Of a DNA stretch of 64,000 nucleotides, positions 62,563-64,000 are shown piece after piece. Within the stretch, counting starts at the first letter, position 1, and each line of letters starts with the position of its first letter. Source of the DNA: JAKOQB01 sp036824465 (GTDB taxonomy: Bacteria; Pseudomonadota; Gammaproteobacteria; Burkholderiales; Burkholderiaceae_F). The stretch is taken from positions 62,001 to 126,000 of the forward strand of contig DAITAC010000001.1 of assembly GCA_036824465.1 (NCBI GenBank). The letters run 5' to 3'. The position numbers and the translations under genes were made by a program. The notes under the pieces are model-generated. The model worked only from the letters and a program-made list of their open reading frames with translations, searched no databases and was not told the origin of the DNA.

Positions 62563-63399
62563 CTAGTCCCCAAACAACTTCTGTTTCATCTCGCGCCGTT
62601 GCTGCGCTTCCAGCGACAGTGTCGCAGTTGGACGCGCGAGCAGGCGCGGAATGCCGATCGGGTCGCCGGTTTCCTCGCAGAAACCGTAGTCGCCCGACTC
62701 GATCGCCGCCAGCGAGGACTGCACCTTCTTCAGCAGCTTGCGTTCGCGATCGCGCGTGCGCAGCTCCAGTGCATGCTCTTCCTCGATCGTGGCACGGTCG
62801 GCAGGATCGGGAACGATCACCGTCTCGCGCAGATGCTCGGTCGTTTCGCCGGCATTCGAGAGCAGCTCCTTTTCCATCTGCTGCAGCCGGTACTTGAAAA
62901 ACGCGAGTTGCTCCGCGTTCATGTAGTCGGCATCCGACATCTTGAGCAGCTGCTCTTCGGACGGAAGCCGGCGGCCATTGAAGATCACGGGCTCTTCACT
63001 TCTGGTGGCGGAACGGGAAAGCAGGTATTCGTGTGCCGCCGCGAGGTCGCGCGGGCTAGCCACTGGCTGCAATTTCGGCGCGACCACCCGAACGGATGGA
63101 ACAACAGTCGAGGCGGGCACGGGCACCGTGGCCGGCCGCACGATCTTTGGTGGCCTGCCGGGCGAAAATCGCGCCGGCGCCTTGACCGGTTCGGGCTTCT
63201 TCGCGGGTATCGCCTTGGTGGCCGCTTTCTTTGTCGGCGCCGCTTTCGCGGCGGATTTCTTCGTCGGCTTGCTGACCGGCTTTGCCGCCGGCTTGGCCGC
63301 TTTCCTGACCGCAGCCTTCACTGGCTTCGCGGTCTTGGCCGCTTTCTTTGTCGGTGCTTTCGCCGCTCTCTTGGCTGCCGCCTTCGCCTTTGCTGCCAT
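62563..63399 (-). CDS. dksA: RNA polymerase-binding protein DksA with long Lys/Ala-rich N-terminal extension
   Basis: Binds the secondary channel of RNA polymerase and, with ppGpp, controls the stringent response. The C-terminal half is clear DksA: DADYMNAEQLAFFKYRLQQME, the coiled-coil tip (DPADRATIEEEHALELRTRDRERKL), and GDYGFCEETGDPIGIPRLLARPTATLSLEAQ. Only the first of the four zinc Cys remains (CEETG instead of CxxC; SLEA instead of the second pair), so it should be zinc-independent. The first 125 residues are repeats of A-K-K-A-A-type sequence like histone H1. The ATG has GAGGA eight bases upstream. Confidence 0.93.
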   Translation of the reverse strand: MAAKAKAAAKRAAKAPTKKAAKTAKPVKAAVRKAAKPAAKPVSKPTKKSAAKAAPTKKAATKAIPAKKPEPVKAPARFSPGRPPKIVRPATVPVPASTVVPSVRVVAPKLQPVASPRDLAAAHEYLLSRSATRSEEPVIFNGRRLPSEEQLLKMSDADYMNAEQLAFFKYRLQQMEKELLSNAGETTEHLRETVIVPDPADRATIEEEHALELRTRDRERKLLKKVQSSLAAIESGDYGFCEETGDPIGIPRLLARPTATLSLEAQQRREMKQKLFGD

Positions 63400-63436
63400 G
63401 TTGTATTCCTCTGTTACTTCGCTGGACCGAGGGCTT

Positions 63437-64000
63437 TCAGCGTCTCAGACACGCTTCAAGTCCTTTGAGAATCGCATCCTTCGGCAGGTTGCGCCCGATG
63501 AAGACAATTTTCGACGACGGTTTCTCGTCCTTTCCCCACGGCCGGCCCACGTCGGCGCCCATCAGCATGTGCACGCCCTGGAAGATCATGCGCCTGTTGG
63601 TGCCGTCCATGAAAAGCACGCCTTTATACCGAAGCAGGTCCTGACCGTAAACCTGAGTGAGCGCGCCCAGATAATCCTCGAGCTTCGCGGAATCGAACGG
63701 TCGATTGGACTGAAACACAAAGGCCTTGATCGCATCGTCGTGATGATGATGGTCATGCCTGTGATGATCATGATCGTGGTCATGGTCATGGTCTTGCTCA
63801 CGTGAATGTCCATGCCCATGGGCGCCATCCTTGCGCGACCGAACTGCATCCGGATGCTCGCCGGCCAGAAACGCCGGATCGATCTCGAGGATCGCATTCA
63901 GGTTGAATCCGCGGATGTCCAGGATGTCCTTGATCGGCACCTGACCCATGTGGACGTACTTGATCGGTGCGCGCGGGTTCATCCGCACCAGTCGCTCCCG
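63437..64000 (-). CDS. COG0523 (CobW/zinc chaperone) GTPase, 3' part
   Basis: The C-terminal part of a G3E-family GTPase; the N-terminal G domain lies beyond the window end. Visible: RERLVRMNPRAPIKYVHMGQVPIKDIL, a His/Asp-rich loop (bases about 63725-63830, mostly DH repeats) that can bind several zinc or cobalt ions, and the CobW C-terminal domain (IKAFVFQSNRPFDSAKLEDYLGAL...GIDLLRYKGVLF-like DLLRYKGVLFMDG). Such proteins insert metals or rescue zinc enzymes under limitation. It is upstream of dksA and of the ABC-DUF3299 operon on the same strand. Confidence 0.9.
   Translation of the reverse strand, partial: RERLVRMNPRAPIKYVHMGQVPIKDILDIRGFNLNAILEIDPAFLAGEHPDAVRSRKDGAHGHGHSREQDHDHDHDHDHHRHDHHHHDDAIKAFVFQSNRPFDSAKLEDYLGALTQVYGQDLLRYKGVLFMDGTNRRMIFQGVHMLMGADVGRPWGKDEKPSSKIVFIGRNLPKDAILKGLEACLRR

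Noticed and set aside
63725..63830. A CAT/ATG trinucleotide-rich stretch that looks like a simple repeat
   Set aside because: It encodes the His/Asp-rich metal-binding loop of the COG0523 protein, so it is explained by coding.

Overview
The window is a 64 kb piece of a GC-rich chromosome whose gene content and order point to a betaproteobacterium of the broad Burkholderiales type. Evidence includes the order ispE / tRNA-Gln / prs / rplY / pth, the caa3-type cox cluster with CtaG, DUF2970 and a 39-residue assembly peptide, the hslVU / STAS block, SlmA near argB, and a DksA with a long Lys/Ala-rich N-terminus. Almost everything looks like core chromosome. I saw no transposase, phage, CRISPR array or rRNA. 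Both ends cut a gene: ispE at the left and a COG0523/CobW GTPase at the right.

Layout. 1-6.8 kb: ispE (partial), a 19-bp palindromic tandem repeat, tRNA-Gln(UUG), prs, rplY, pth, a patatin-like lipase, two GNAT acetyltransferases and ychF. 6.9-13.8 kb: a DUF2868 membrane protein coupled to a DUF3482 GTPase, a membrane protein of unknown function, a MOSC protein, a short secretin-N-domain-like exported protein and a DUF418 membrane protein. 13.8-25.2 kb: coaD and rsmD face ftsY. A polyphosphate block (ppx, sixA, ppk) with ygbA, a Bug receptor and a GNAT separates ftsY from ftsE-ftsX-rpoH. rpoH is preceded by a near-perfect CIRCE operator.

25.2-41.3 kb: aerobic respiration. sco1, ctaB, ctaA, a SCO-like protein and surf1 on one side, and coxC, DUF2970, ctaG, a 39-aa peptide, coxA, coxB-cytochrome c and DUF2244 on the other, build a caa3-type cytochrome c oxidase. 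The stress operon prkA-yeaH-spoVR lies between the two halves. A LysM/BON protein follows. 41.3-55.2 kb: a BioC-like methyltransferase, comF, trmL, a LOG-family protein, gpsA, secB, grxC and a rhodanese. Then come gpmA, envC, ctpA and a ThiF/MoeB protein, followed by slmA, sppA, a HAD phosphatase and argB.

55.3-64 kb: copper handling (an HMA chaperone and a PCuAC protein coupled to a 59-aa basic protein), hslVU behind a sigma-32-like promoter, and a STAS protein with an internal duplication. An ABC transporter / DUF3299 operon, a DksA with an H1-like tail and a His-rich COG0523 GTPase follow, suggesting zinc or other metal homeostasis.

The most interesting signals are regulatory or structural rather than a new gene island. 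They are two unrelated tandem palindrome arrays at gene ends, heptamer repeats after coxC and argB, CIRCE at rpoH, a possibly leaderless heat-shock hslV, and two split conserved gene blocks (ftsY versus ftsEX-rpoH; cox structural versus assembly genes). All family names come from reading the translated sequence; no database search was run.
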